Assembly (NCBI RefSeq): GCF_014132355.1
Contig: NZ_BLZO01000098.1
Coordinates: 1-64,000 of the forward strand
Source: Okeania sp. KiyG1
GTDB taxonomy: Bacteria > Cyanobacteriota > Cyanobacteriia > Cyanobacteriales > Microcoleaceae
Direction: 5' to 3'
DNA: 64,000 bases
Shown here: positions 55,590-64,000 of the stretch, one piece after another
Layout: each line of letters starts with the position of its first letter
Position numbering within the stretch: position 1 is the first letter of the stretch
Notes under the pieces: generated by a model
The model's database searches: none
Seen by the model: only the letters and a program-made list of their open reading frames with translations
What the model was told of the DNA's origin: nothing
Translations under genes and position numbers: made by a program

Positions 55590-56080
55590 GCAAATTGACT
55601 CTTGTTGCCCCCAAATTTGGGGGGCTAGGGGGGCAAAATTCAGTCCCCAATTCTGGGGGACTAGAGCAAGCAAATTGACTCTTGTTCCCCTTTTAGTAGG
55701 GACGTTGTATGCAACATCTCAGCCCCCGCGCATCCCCCAAAGTTGGGGGACTAGAGCAAGCAAATTGACTCTTGTTCCCCTTTTAGTAGGGACGTTGTAT
55801 GCAACATCTAAGCCCCCGCGCATCCCCCAATTTTGGGGGACTAGAGCAAGCAAATTGACTCTTGTTCCCCTTTTAGTAGGGACGTTGTATGCAACATCTA
55901 AGCCCCCGCGCATCCCCCAATTTTGGGGGACTAGAGCAAGCAAATTGACTCTTGTTCCCCTTTTAGTAGGGACGTTGTATGCAACATCTAAGCCCCCGCG
56001 CATCCCCCAATTTTGGGGGACTAGAGCAAGCAAATTGACTCTTGTTCCCCCCAAAGTTGGGGGGCTAGGGGGGCAAATTT
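55590..56080. repeat. 90-bp minisatellite
   Basis: CTAGAGCAAGCAAATTGACT recurs at 55661, 55751, 55841, 55931 and 56021, an exact 90-base period. Each unit holds a CCCCCAATTTTGGGGG palindrome and CCCGCGCATCCCCCA. Because 90 is a multiple of three, both strands stay open and give artificial 30-residue repeat peptides. It is not a CRISPR array: units are contiguous, without spacers. Confidence 0.93.
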
Positions 56081-56143
56081 CAGATATCCTCTAAATATAA
56101 TGGGATTTTGTACATGAATCAAATAGGATTATCATATTAATAA

Positions 56144-56288
56144 CAGTACTTACGCAAATGCACTGCATATGGTGCATTGGTGCGTTACGCTAGCGCTAAC
56201 ACACCCTACCAATAGCACTGCATATGGTGCATTGGTGCGTTACGCTAGCGCTAACACACCCTACCAATAGCGTTCATGCGTAAGTCCT
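56144..56288. mobile_element. miniature element, CAGGACTTACGCA family, with internal duplication
   Basis: The ends are CAGTACTTACGCA and TGCGTAAGTCCT. ATTAATAA flanks both sides (56136-56143, 56289-56296). Inside, a 55-base segment beginning ACTGCATATGGTGCATTGG is repeated in tandem (about 56161 and 56216). Compare the copy at 7512-7627. Confidence 0.7.
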
Positions 56289-56349
56289 ATTAATAAAAAC
56301 AGACTTTCCCCTATAGAAGGTCTCTACTTGAAAAATAGCGGTAAAAACT

Positions 56350-57366
56350 ATGAAGAAAAATCCCACTATCGAAGGCATCTATGAAATTTGCATCGGTATC
56401 ACTGAAACCTTACCAATGATTCAATATTGGCAACAATTTGGCTATCGCATTGGCAAAACAGGAGAATTAACTGCTCCTACAGTGAAAAATTTGTATGGAG
56501 TCAATTCTAATCTGCGCTCAATTAGACTCGAACATCAAAATGCCGACCATGGTTTGATTCGCCTTATGACTTGGGAAAACCCCACTAATGAAGGTTTAGA
56601 AATGACATCCATGAAAGTTTTGGGCAACCGTTGGGGGACAACCTTAACTGCAGATGTTTTGAATATTCTTAACCATGCTGAGGATGCCTACTTAGCAGGT
56701 TTGCCAATTTGTATTACTTTTCCTGAGTGGGAAATAATTTACAAAACGGAGAAAGGTCGCCCGTTTATCGATCCAGCAGTGGGAGTGCGGGAAATGATGT
56801 TACTGCAACCATTAACACGTCAGGTATTGTTCCAACGCTTTAATTACACAGTTCCCGAATATGGCAAAATTAATCATAACTGTACTTTCAAAACTAGCCA
56901 ATTTACCCATGCAGGTATGGTGGTGCAAGATGATAGCAAAGAAAAATTGAGATTTTATGAGGATGTATTAGGTTTGTTGCGAACGCGGGATGACTCAGAA
57001 ACTACTTATGAAAGTTCAGCAGCAGGCAGGCAAATTTTTGATTTGCAACCAGGGGAAAAGTTTATAGTTACAACTTTTGACGATCCACGCTCCTCAATAA
57101 ATTGGCAGGAAGCACGTTCTGGCAGAATGTATATTATTCGATTTCCTGAAGCAGTGAAGTTGAACAATTGTTTTGAATATTCGCGACCTGGTTGCTTAGG
57201 AATGTCTTTGTATACTTATCGAGTTAATAATATAAAATATTATTTTGACCGAGTTAACAATTCAGCAGCAACGGAAGTTACAGATATTATTGATAACGAG
57301 TTTGGCGAACAAAGTTTTTCTTTTGTTGCTCCTGATGGTTATTTCTGGAATTTAGTTAGTAAGTAG
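56350..57366 (+). CDS. VOC (glyoxalase/dioxygenase-like) protein, two modules
   Basis: The 338 residues contain two VOC-type beta-alpha-beta-beta-beta units: EGIYEICIGITETLPMIQYW to about residue 140, and THAGMVVQDDSKEKLRFYED to FVAPDGYFWNLVSK. Two modules are typical of VOC metalloenzymes and of antibiotic-binding relatives. I cannot confirm the full His/Glu metal triad by eye. ATG 56350 follows a purine-poor leader. It stands alone. The substrate is unknown. Confidence 0.82.
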   Translation: MKKNPTIEGIYEICIGITETLPMIQYWQQFGYRIGKTGELTAPTVKNLYGVNSNLRSIRLEHQNADHGLIRLMTWENPTNEGLEMTSMKVLGNRWGTTLTADVLNILNHAEDAYLAGLPICITFPEWEIIYKTEKGRPFIDPAVGVREMMLLQPLTRQVLFQRFNYTVPEYGKINHNCTFKTSQFTHAGMVVQDDSKEKLRFYEDVLGLLRTRDDSETTYESSAAGRQIFDLQPGEKFIVTTFDDPRSSINWQEARSGRMYIIRFPEAVKLNNCFEYSRPGCLGMSLYTYRVNNIKYYFDRVNNSAATEVTDIIDNEFGEQSFSFVAPDGYFWNLVSK

Positions 57367-57897
57367 GAGGAGTCAGGAGTAGGGGAGCGGGGGAGTAGGG
57401 GAGCGGGGGAGCGGGGGAGTAGAGAGTAGTTAGGAGAAACGAGGAATTAATTAGGAAATAGTCGGATATATTTGTTCCTTGATTTTTCTGCTATCCCCCC
57501 TGCCTTTTATGCTAATTTTTTGAGGGTTTTCAACGTGATACCAGGCACTTTTTTCGCTCCTTTAAAGGCTAATTTTTTTGATCTGTCAGTGCTTTTATAT
57601 TTAATCAGAAAGCCCTAATTAGGTATAAAAAAATGTTCCATCCTCGCCCCATCTCCCCACCTCCCCATCTCCCCATCCCCCATCTCCCCCACCTCCCCAT
57701 CTCCCCATCCCCCATCTCCCCATCCCCCCATCTCCCCATCCCCCCATCTCCCCATCCCCCATCTCCGTGTCCTCAAGAACCCCATCTCCCCATCTCCCTT
57801 CCGCATTATTAAGGAGGTGTCTCAATTTGAGAAAAGATATACTGGAGTTAATAATCATTACATTTGTGAGTTTTACCATTAACTCTCAGTCCATAAT
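57367..57897. other. low-complexity intergenic region upstream of exoprotein gene
   Basis: GGGGAGCGGGGGAGTAGG runs (57380-57425) are followed by about 150 bases of CCCCATCTCC-type tandem repeats (57640-57800). The promoter of the exoprotein gene should be in 57810-57897; no clear boxes are seen. Confidence 0.55.
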
Positions 57898-60800
57898 ATG
57901 AAACTAATCACATTACATCTTTGTCCTCTGATGAGCTTCGTGTCTCTATTAGGAACAGTCGCTCTTCCTGCTTATAGTCAACCTATTACTCCGGCAAATG
58001 ACGGTACAGGAACTACCGTAAATCAAAATGGCAATCAATTTAATATTCAAGGCGGTACTCATAACGGCACTAACCTCTTTCACAGTTTCGGCAAATTTAA
58101 CCTCAACTCTGGTCAAACCGCCAACTTCATCTCCACCCCAGACACCCGTAATATTCTAGGCAGAATTACAGGTGGAGACCCTTCCAGAATTAATGGCTTA
58201 ATTCAAGTAATAGGCGGTAATTCTAACCTTTTCTTAATGAACCCCACCGGAATCATATTTGGCCCTAATGCGAGTCTGAATATTCCCGCTTCCTTCAGCG
58301 TTACTACTGCCACAGGTATAGGTTTCAACAGTAATAATTTCTGGTTTCAGGCAATAGGAACAAATGACTACTCAAATTTAGTAGGCAACCCCAGTGGTTA
58401 CAATTTTAATGTCTCAAACCCAGGCGCAATAGTTAACGAAGGCAATTTAAGTTTAAATCCTGGACAAGATTTAACTCTAACAGGTGGTACAGTTATTAAC
58501 ACAGGTGAATTATCTACGGCAGGTGGTAATATCACTATTGCTGCAGTTAATGGTGGAGATACATTGAGAATATCTCAACCAGGCCATCTGTTGAGTTTAG
58601 ATGTATCACCTACTTCTAATAATTTATCAGGGCAGTCAATTACACCGATGTTATTACCAGAATTATTAACAGGTGGTGACATACATCACGCCTCTTCTGT
58701 GGTTATGAATGCTCAGGGTAATTTGGAATTGACCGATACAGCAGGAGTAGCGATCGCTTCGGGAAATATTGATGTCTCTACAACTTCCCCCCTTTCAAAG
58801 GGGGGTAAGGGGGGATATAATATTGGGGGACAGGTAAATGTATTGGGCGATCGCGTGGCAGTTATCGATGCCAATATTAATGCCAATAGTCCAAAGGTCG
58901 GGGGCACAATATTAATCGGAGGCGACTTTCAAGGTAATGGAATTGTTCCCAATTCTCAGCAAACTTTTGTTAACAATAATTCAATTATTTCTGCCGATGC
59001 TATTAATAATGGAGACGGCGGTCAAGTAATAATTTGGTCAGATGATACGACTAATTTTGCCGGGAGTATTAGTGCTAAAGGCGGAGATTTTTCTGGTGAT
59101 GGAGGCTTTGTTGAAATCTCAGGAAAAGAACAATTAATATTTGATGGAAATGTCAATGTTAGTGCAGCATTTGGAGAAACAGGAACCATATTATTTGACC
59201 CTAAAAATATCATTATAGGAGGGTCAGAAAGTAGCAACGAGTCACCGGAACAAAATGAAGATGATAATGTCACATTTTCTGTGGCAGAAATAGAAGAAAT
59301 AGAAGGTGAAATTATTCTTCAAGCTGATAATGATATAACTGTTAATGAACCAATAGAAACTTCAGATGCAATAGAATTAAAAGCCGGACGAAATATTAAT
59401 ATAAATGCAGATATAGATACATCTCAAACCAATAGCAATATTTCTCTATTTGGTAACGACAATAGTGCAAATATTAATAATCGCGACCAAGGAGCAGGTT
59501 CGATTAATCAAATCGAAGGTACAACATTAAATTCCGGTAGTGGGGATATTACAATTAGACTAGGAAATTTAGGTGCAAATGGCGATATAAATTTAGCTAA
59601 TTTAACTACTACTGGTCAACTATTAATCAATGCTAACCAGGGGAATATTAGACAAGTTTCTCCTAATTCTTTAATTACTGCCGATAGAGCAATATTTGAA
59701 ACTCAAAATTCTGGTGGAATAGGTTTAGCTGAAGCACCTTTGCGAATAGATGTAAATAACTTAGAAGTATTAACAGGGGAACAAGGAGTATTTATTAACT
59801 CAATCAGTGATTTAACTATTGGTGGAGTTAGCGAAGAATTAACAGGAATTTCTACTAGAGGTGGTGGTAATATTGAACTAAATATTGATGGGAATTTTAC
59901 TGCAATTGAAGAGGTAGTTACATCAGTTCCTGACAGACAACCAGGAACAATTACTATTTCTACTACTGGGAATATTGATACTACTGAAACCACACTTAAG
60001 TCAAATTCTGAATCAACTACAGGTGGCGATATTTCCCTCGCTGCTGATGGCAATATTCAAACAGGAGATATTAATGCTTCTACCATGGGTAATGATAGAG
60101 GTGGAAATATTACCATAAATAGTGGTGGTGAAGTTGATGCAACTGCAGGTGAAATATTTTCTGCCTCTTTTGATGGCGATGGTGGGAATGTTAGCATTAC
60201 CAGTAATGGCAATATCAAAACAGGTTATATTGACTCTCGTTCAGACGGTAGTGGTAATGGTGGGAATATTACTCTAGAAAGTACGGGTGGTAATGTTGAT
60301 ACCAGTAGTGAAGAATTAGCTTCTTTTTCCGTTGAGGGAAATGGAGGAAATGTCAGCATTACCAGTAATGGCGACATCAAAACAGCAGATATCTTTTCTT
60401 CCGCAGGGGAACCATTAGATGCAGAGGGAGACTTAGCAAATTCATCACCATTCCAAACAAATAACACTGACTCAAATCAAACTCAGAGTACAAACGGTAG
60501 TGGTGGGGATATTACCCTGACAGCAGAAGGTATTATTGATACTAGCGCAGGAACTATCGAATCATTTTCTCGTCTGGGCGATGGAGGTAATATCAGCATC
60601 ACTAGCAAAGGTGATATTACTACAGGGGAAGTTTTTTCCACTGCTGGCGACCCTGATGTAGGCAACTCTGTAGATAATAACCCTACCGAAACAACACAGA
60701 CAGAAATAAATAGTGGCAATAGTGGTAATATCAGTATTGAAAGCACAGAAGGGGCAGTAACTATCACAGCAGAAATAGATACTGTTGGCGAGGCAGGAAA

Positions 60801-63800
60801 TGCTGGAGATATTACTATCAAAGCTTTTGGAGATATTAATACTGAAAGTATTGAATCAAAAACAGGTGGTGGTAAAGGTGGAGATATAACTATTGAAAGT
60901 ACGAATGGTACTGTTGATACTATTGGAACTGACACAGAAGCAGCAGCAGGAATATTTTCTGCTTCTATTGATGGAGATGCAGGAAACATTAACATTACTG
61001 CTGATAGTAATTTGACCACAGGTAATATTGACTCCACTTCAATTAATGGTCAAGGTGGGAATATTACTCTCGAAAGTACAGGGGGAAATATTAATACCAG
61101 TAATGGTGACATAGCCTCTAAGTCACAAGCAGGAAATGCTGGAAGTGTCACTATTAAAAGTCAGGGTAATATTAATACAGGTAATATTGATTCCCAGACA
61201 CAAGCAGGCCAGGGTGGAGATATTACTATTGAAAGTACAGATGGAAGTATTGAAACCTTGGGAACAGGCCAAGATGTAGCAGGAATATTTGCTGCTTCTG
61301 AGCAGGGAAATGCAGGAAACATTACTATCAATAGTAATGGGAACTTGACCACAGGTAATATTGACTCCAATTCAATGAATGGTCAAGGTGGGAATATTAC
61401 TCTCGAAAGTGTAATTGGAAGTGTTGAGACAAGGGGTGGTGAAATAGCTTCTAAGTCGGAAACTGGAAGTGCAGGAAATGTGACAATCAAAAGTCAGGGT
61501 GATATTAGTACAGGTAATATTAACTCTCGTTCAAACGGTAGTGGTCAAGGTGGGAATATTACTCTCGAAAGTACAGGGGGAAATATTACCCTTGAAAGTA
61601 CAGGGGAAAATATTAATACCAGTAACGGTGACATAGAGAATGGATTATCTTCTTTTTCAGAGTTAGGAGATGCTGGAGATGTCACTATCATCAGTAGTGG
61701 TGATTTGACAACAAGTGATATCAACTCCCGTTCAAAAGGCAGCGGTAAAGGTGGGAGTATTACTCTCGAAAGTACAAATGGAAGTGTTGATACAACGGTT
61801 GGTAATATAGTGTCTAGGTCACAAGCAGGAAATGCTGGAAGTGTCACTATCAAAAGTCAGGGCGATATTAATACAGGTAATATTGATTCCCAGACACAAG
61901 CAGGTCAGGGTGGAAACATTACCATTGAAAGTACAGGTGGTAGTATTGAAACCTTGGGGACAGACCAAGATGTAGCAGGAATATTTGCTGCTTCTGAGGA
62001 GGGAGATGCTGGAAAAGTTACCATCACAGGTAATGGAAATTTGATTACAGGTAATATTGACTCCCGCTCAACTAATGGTAAAGGTGGGAATATTACCCTC
62101 GAAAGTCTTGCTGGAAATATTGATACCAGTGCTGGTGAAGTCAGGTCTTCTTCTCGTAGGGGTGATGCGGGAACTGTGAGTCTTACCAGTCAGGGCAATA
62201 TTACAACAGGAAGTATCCTTTCTTTTGCAGGTCGAGGAACAGATGAAGAGGAAGACTCAGAAGATTTATCTCCAAACGAGAGTGGCAGCAGTAATGGGGG
62301 AAATATTACCCTCAAAGCAGGAGGAACTATTGATACTACTGCAGGAGCTAATGATAAATCTAAGTTAGAGTCATTTTCTCGAGAAGGTTTAGGTGGTAAT
62401 ATTACTCTGGAAGCTAAAGGTGACATTACTACAACTAAAATACTTTCCAGTGCAGGAGACCCCCAAGCAAGTAACCCTGAAGATAATGCTGATATCACAC
62501 CCCTAACAGAAACAGAAATAAATGAGCGCAGCAGTGGTAATATCCGCATTGAAAGTACCGAAGGTGCAGTAACTACCACAGAAGAAATAAATAGCTTTGC
62601 CACTTCTGGTAATGGTGGCAGTGTAACTATTAAAAGTCGTGGCAATTTAACAATAAGTGATATTAACTCCCGTTCGGATGTTAATGGTCGGGGTGGTAAT
62701 ATTACCCTCGAAAGTACAGATGGAAATATTGATACAACTAATGGCGATCGGGGAATATCTTCTGTTTCAGAATTAGGAAATGCTGGAGATGTGACTATTA
62801 CCAGTAATGGCACTTTGACTACAGGTGATATTGACTCTCGTTCAGACGGTATGGGTCAAGGTGGCAAAATTACTCTCGAAAGTATCGCCGGAAATGTTAA
62901 TACAACTAACGGCGATCGGGGAATATCTTCTTTTTCAGAATTAGGAAATGCTGGAGATGTGACTATTACCAGTAGTGGCAATTTGACTACAGGTGATATT
63001 GACTCTCGTTCCAAAGGTAGTGGTCGGGGTGGTAATATTACCCTCGAAAGTACAAATGGAAGTGTTGATACAACGGTTGGTAATATAGTGTCTAGGTCAC
63101 AAGCAGGAAATGCTGGAAGTGTCACTATCAAAAGTCAGGGCGATATTAATACAAGTAATATTGATTCCCAGACACAAGCAGGTCAGGGCGGAGATATTAC
63201 TATTGAAAGTACAGGTGGTAGTATTGAAACCTTGGGAACAGACCAAGATATAGCAGGAATATTCGCTGCTTCTGAGGAGGAAAATGCCGGAAACGTTACC
63301 ATCACAAGTAATGGCAATTTGATTACAGGTGATATTGACTCTCGTTCAACTAATGGTCAAGGTGGCAAAATTACCCTTGAAAGTACAAGCGGAAATATTG
63401 AGACAACAAGTGGTGAATTATCTTCTTTTTCTGAATTAGGAAATGCTGGAGATGTGACTATTACCAGTAGTGGCAATTTGACTACAGGTAACATTGACTC
63501 TCGTTCAGACGGTAATGGTAAAGGTGGGAATATTACTTTAGAAAGTCTTGCCGGAAATATTGATACCAGTGCTGGTGAAGTCAGGTCTTCTTCTCGTAGG
63601 GGTGATGCGGGAACTGTGAGTCTTACCAGTCAGGGCAATATTACAACAGGAAGTATCCTTTCTTTTGCAGGTCGAGGAACAGATGAAGAGGAAGAATCAG
63701 AAGATTTATCTCAAAACGAGAGTGGCAGCAGTAATGGGGGAGATATTACCCTCAAAGCAGGAGGAACTATTGATACTACTGCAGGAGCTAATGATAAATC

Positions 63801-64000
63801 TAAGTTAGAGTCATTTTCTCGAGAAGGTTCAGGGGGTAATATTAGTCTGGAAGCAAGAGGTGACATTACTACAAAAAAAATTCTTTCCACCGCAGGCGAC
63901 CCCGAAGCAAGTAACCCCGAAGATAATACTGATATCACACCCCTAACAGAAACAGAAATAAATGAGCGCAGCAGTGGTAATATAAGCATTGAAAGTACGG
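57898..64000 (+). CDS. giant filamentous haemagglutinin-type (two-partner secretion) exoprotein, 3' end beyond window
   Basis: The frame is open from ATG 57898 to the window end (over 2,030 residues). Residues 1-28 form a signal peptide (SFVSLLGTVALPAYSQ). The haemagglutinin N-terminal TPS domain follows, with DGTGTTVNQNGNQFNIQGGT and FLMNPTGIIFGPNASLNI. It then has a long beta-helical body of repeats such as GNITLESTGGNIDTSSG, GNAGDVTITSNGNLTTGDID and SRSDGSGQGGNI. TPS exoproteins are exported by a TpsB/FhaC-type outer-membrane pore and act in adhesion or contact toxicity. The pore gene is not in this window. A block of about 450 bp starting at 62101 recurs at 63541, exactly 1,440 bases later. 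Confidence 0.93.
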   Translation, partial: MKLITLHLCPLMSFVSLLGTVALPAYSQPITPANDGTGTTVNQNGNQFNIQGGTHNGTNLFHSFGKFNLNSGQTANFISTPDTRNILGRITGGDPSRINGLIQVIGGNSNLFLMNPTGIIFGPNASLNIPASFSVTTATGIGFNSNNFWFQAIGTNDYSNLVGNPSGYNFNVSNPGAIVNEGNLSLNPGQDLTLTGGTVINTGELSTAGGNITIAAVNGGDTLRISQPGHLLSLDVSPTSNNLSGQSITPMLLPELLTGGDIHHASSVVMNAQGNLELTDTAGVAIASGNIDVSTTSPLSKGGKGGYNIGGQVNVLGDRVAVIDANINANSPKVGGTILIGGDFQGNGIVPNSQQTFVNNNSIISADAINNGDGGQVIIWSDDTTNFAGSISAKGGDFSGDGGFVEISGKEQLIFDGNVNVSAAFGETGTILFDPKNIIIGGSESSNESPEQNEDDNVTFSVAEIEEIEGEIILQADNDITVNEPIETSDAIELKAGRNININADIDTSQTNSNISLFGNDNSANINNRDQGAGSINQIEGTTLNSGSGDITIRLGNLGANGDINLANLTTTGQLLINANQGNIRQVSPNSLITADRAIFETQNSGGIGLAEAPLRIDVNNLEVLTGEQGVFINSISDLTIGGVSEELTGISTRGGGNIELNIDGNFTAIEEVVTSVPDRQPGTITISTTGNIDTTETTLKSNSESTTGGDISLAADGNIQTGDINASTMGNDRGGNITINSGGEVDATAGEIFSASFDGDGGNVSITSNGNIKTGYIDSRSDGSGNGGNITLESTGGNVDTSSEELASFSVEGNGGNVSITSNGDIKTADIFSSAGEPLDAEGDLANSSPFQTNNTDSNQTQSTNGSGGDITLTAEGIIDTSAGTIESFSRLGDGGNISITSKGDITTGEVFSTAGDPDVGNSVDNNPTETTQTEINSGNSGNISIESTEGAVTITAEIDTVGEAGNAGDITIKAFGDINTESIESKTGGGKGGDITIESTNGTVDTIGTDTEAAAGIFSASIDGDAGNINITADSNLTTGNIDSTSINGQGGNITLESTGGNINTSNGDIASKSQAGNAGSVTIKSQGNINTGNIDSQTQAGQGGDITIESTDGSIETLGTGQDVAGIFAASEQGNAGNITINSNGNLTTGNIDSNSMNGQGGNITLESVIGSVETRGGEIASKSETGSAGNVTIKSQGDISTGNINSRSNGSGQGGNITLESTGGNITLESTGENINTSNGDIENGLSSFSELGDAGDVTIISSGDLTTSDINSRSKGSGKGGSITLESTNGSVDTTVGNIVSRSQAGNAGSVTIKSQGDINTGNIDSQTQAGQGGNITIESTGGSIETLGTDQDVAGIFAASEEGDAGKVTITGNGNLITGNIDSRSTNGKGGNITLESLAGNIDTSAGEVRSSSRRGDAGTVSLTSQGNITTGSILSFAGRGTDEEEDSEDLSPNESGSSNGGNITLKAGGTIDTTAGANDKSKLESFSREGLGGNITLEAKGDITTTKILSSAGDPQASNPEDNADITPLTETEINERSSGNIRIESTEGAVTTTEEINSFATSGNGGSVTIKSRGNLTISDINSRSDVNGRGGNITLESTDGNIDTTNGDRGISSVSELGNAGDVTITSNGTLTTGDIDSRSDGMGQGGKITLESIAGNVNTTNGDRGISSFSELGNAGDVTITSSGNLTTGDIDSRSKGSGRGGNITLESTNGSVDTTVGNIVSRSQAGNAGSVTIKSQGDINTSNIDSQTQAGQGGDITIESTGGSIETLGTDQDIAGIFAASEEENAGNVTITSNGNLITGDIDSRSTNGQGGKITLESTSGNIETTSGELSSFSELGNAGDVTITSSGNLTTGNIDSRSDGNGKGGNITLESLAGNIDTSAGEVRSSSRRGDAGTVSLTSQGNITTGSILSFAGRGTDEEEESEDLSQNESGSSNGGDITLKAGGTIDTTAGANDKSKLESFSREGSGGNISLEARGDITTKKILSTAGDPEASNPEDNTDITPLTETEINERSSGNISIEST
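58787..58816. repeat. in-frame palindromic element inside exoprotein gene
   Basis: CTTCCCCCCTTTCAAAGGGG and the following GGTAAGGGGGGA form the same palindrome as at 13352-13382. Here it sits in the reading frame and encodes TSPLSKGGKGGY, unlike the surrounding beta-helical repeats. It appears to be a repeat inserted without breaking the frame. Confidence 0.7.

Noticed and set aside
55661-56030. Regular repeats that look like a CRISPR array
   Set aside because: Units are contiguous 90-mers without unique spacers, and no cas gene lies nearby.
57615-57879. Two minus-strand proteins rich in Gly, Asp and Trp
   Set aside because: They come from CCCCATCTCC tandem DNA and overlap each other in different frames.
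58713-63989. Many minus-strand open frames rich in Ser, Pro and Val
   Set aside because: They are antisense to the intact beta-helical exoprotein and arise from its codon pattern (frames such as VVSIFPSVLSRVILPP).
1-64000. tRNA and rRNA genes
   Set aside because: I looked for T-loop (GGTTCGAATCC-like) and rRNA signatures and saw none; a covariance search would be needed to exclude them.

Overview
The window comes from an AT-rich, repeat-laden cyanobacterium. The psbE-psbF-psbL-psbJ operon with rubA and ycf48 upstream, the ndhC-ndhK-ndhJ cluster and an orange carotenoid protein gene all show this. The dispersed palindromes, abundant TnpB relics, XisI, CHAT-domain and giant secreted repeat proteins fit a large-genome filamentous lineage of the Okeania, Trichodesmium, Moorena or Microcoleus kind. 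The genus is an inference.

Layout. 1-7330: a giant signalling gene (Ser/Thr kinase, AAA ATPase, TPR-like region, GAF and a second ATPase domain) broken by five single-base shifts, followed by a second ATPase copy cut by two miniature transposons. 7331-13425: an ECF-type sigma factor, a small exported protein fused to a xisI relic, a VWA-like protein, an M16 protease and several miniature elements. 13426-18144: a 13-repeat SdrD-B-like protein. 18145-20500: decayed tnpB elements. 20501-26060: photosynthetic core (ndhCKJ; rubA, ycf48, psbEFLJ). 26091-28993: an exact 167-bp tandem duplication, then an overlapping methyltransferase and polyprenyl-synthetase-like pair, then a FAH-family enzyme. 29187-32684: a repetitive helical/TPR gene with several one-base losses. 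33290-38834: a SemiSWEET transporter, an alternating ABABAB satellite, a split B12-binding radical SAM gene, twin miniature elements and a HAF-repeat protein. 39764-45544: three unrelated tnpB genes interleaved with a SRPBCC protein and OCP. 45665-48758: a membrane protein and a divergent InrS-like metal sensor / HtrA protease pair with a shared candidate operator. 49071-55524: xisI, a DUF4384 protein, a PIN toxin-antitoxin pair, two antitoxins whose toxins are cut to stubs, and a CHAT-TPR protein. 55590-57897: a 90-bp minisatellite, a VOC protein and low-complexity DNA. 57898-64000: the 5' part of a very large two-partner-secretion exoprotein that runs off the window.

The most striking feature is how genes are broken. 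In the kinase gene, its ATPase neighbour, the repeat gene, the radical SAM gene and the xisI relic, every frameshift I could resolve is the loss of one base, nearly always in a short homopolymer. Meanwhile 4.7-kb and over 6-kb genes nearby stay open. This may be sequencing error, real slippage decay, or expression rescued by slippage; the sequence alone cannot separate these. The best candidates for undescribed biology are the methyltransferase/prenyl-synthase-like pair, the CHAT-DUF4384-toxin remnant block, and the non-autonomous TnpB-derived elements.
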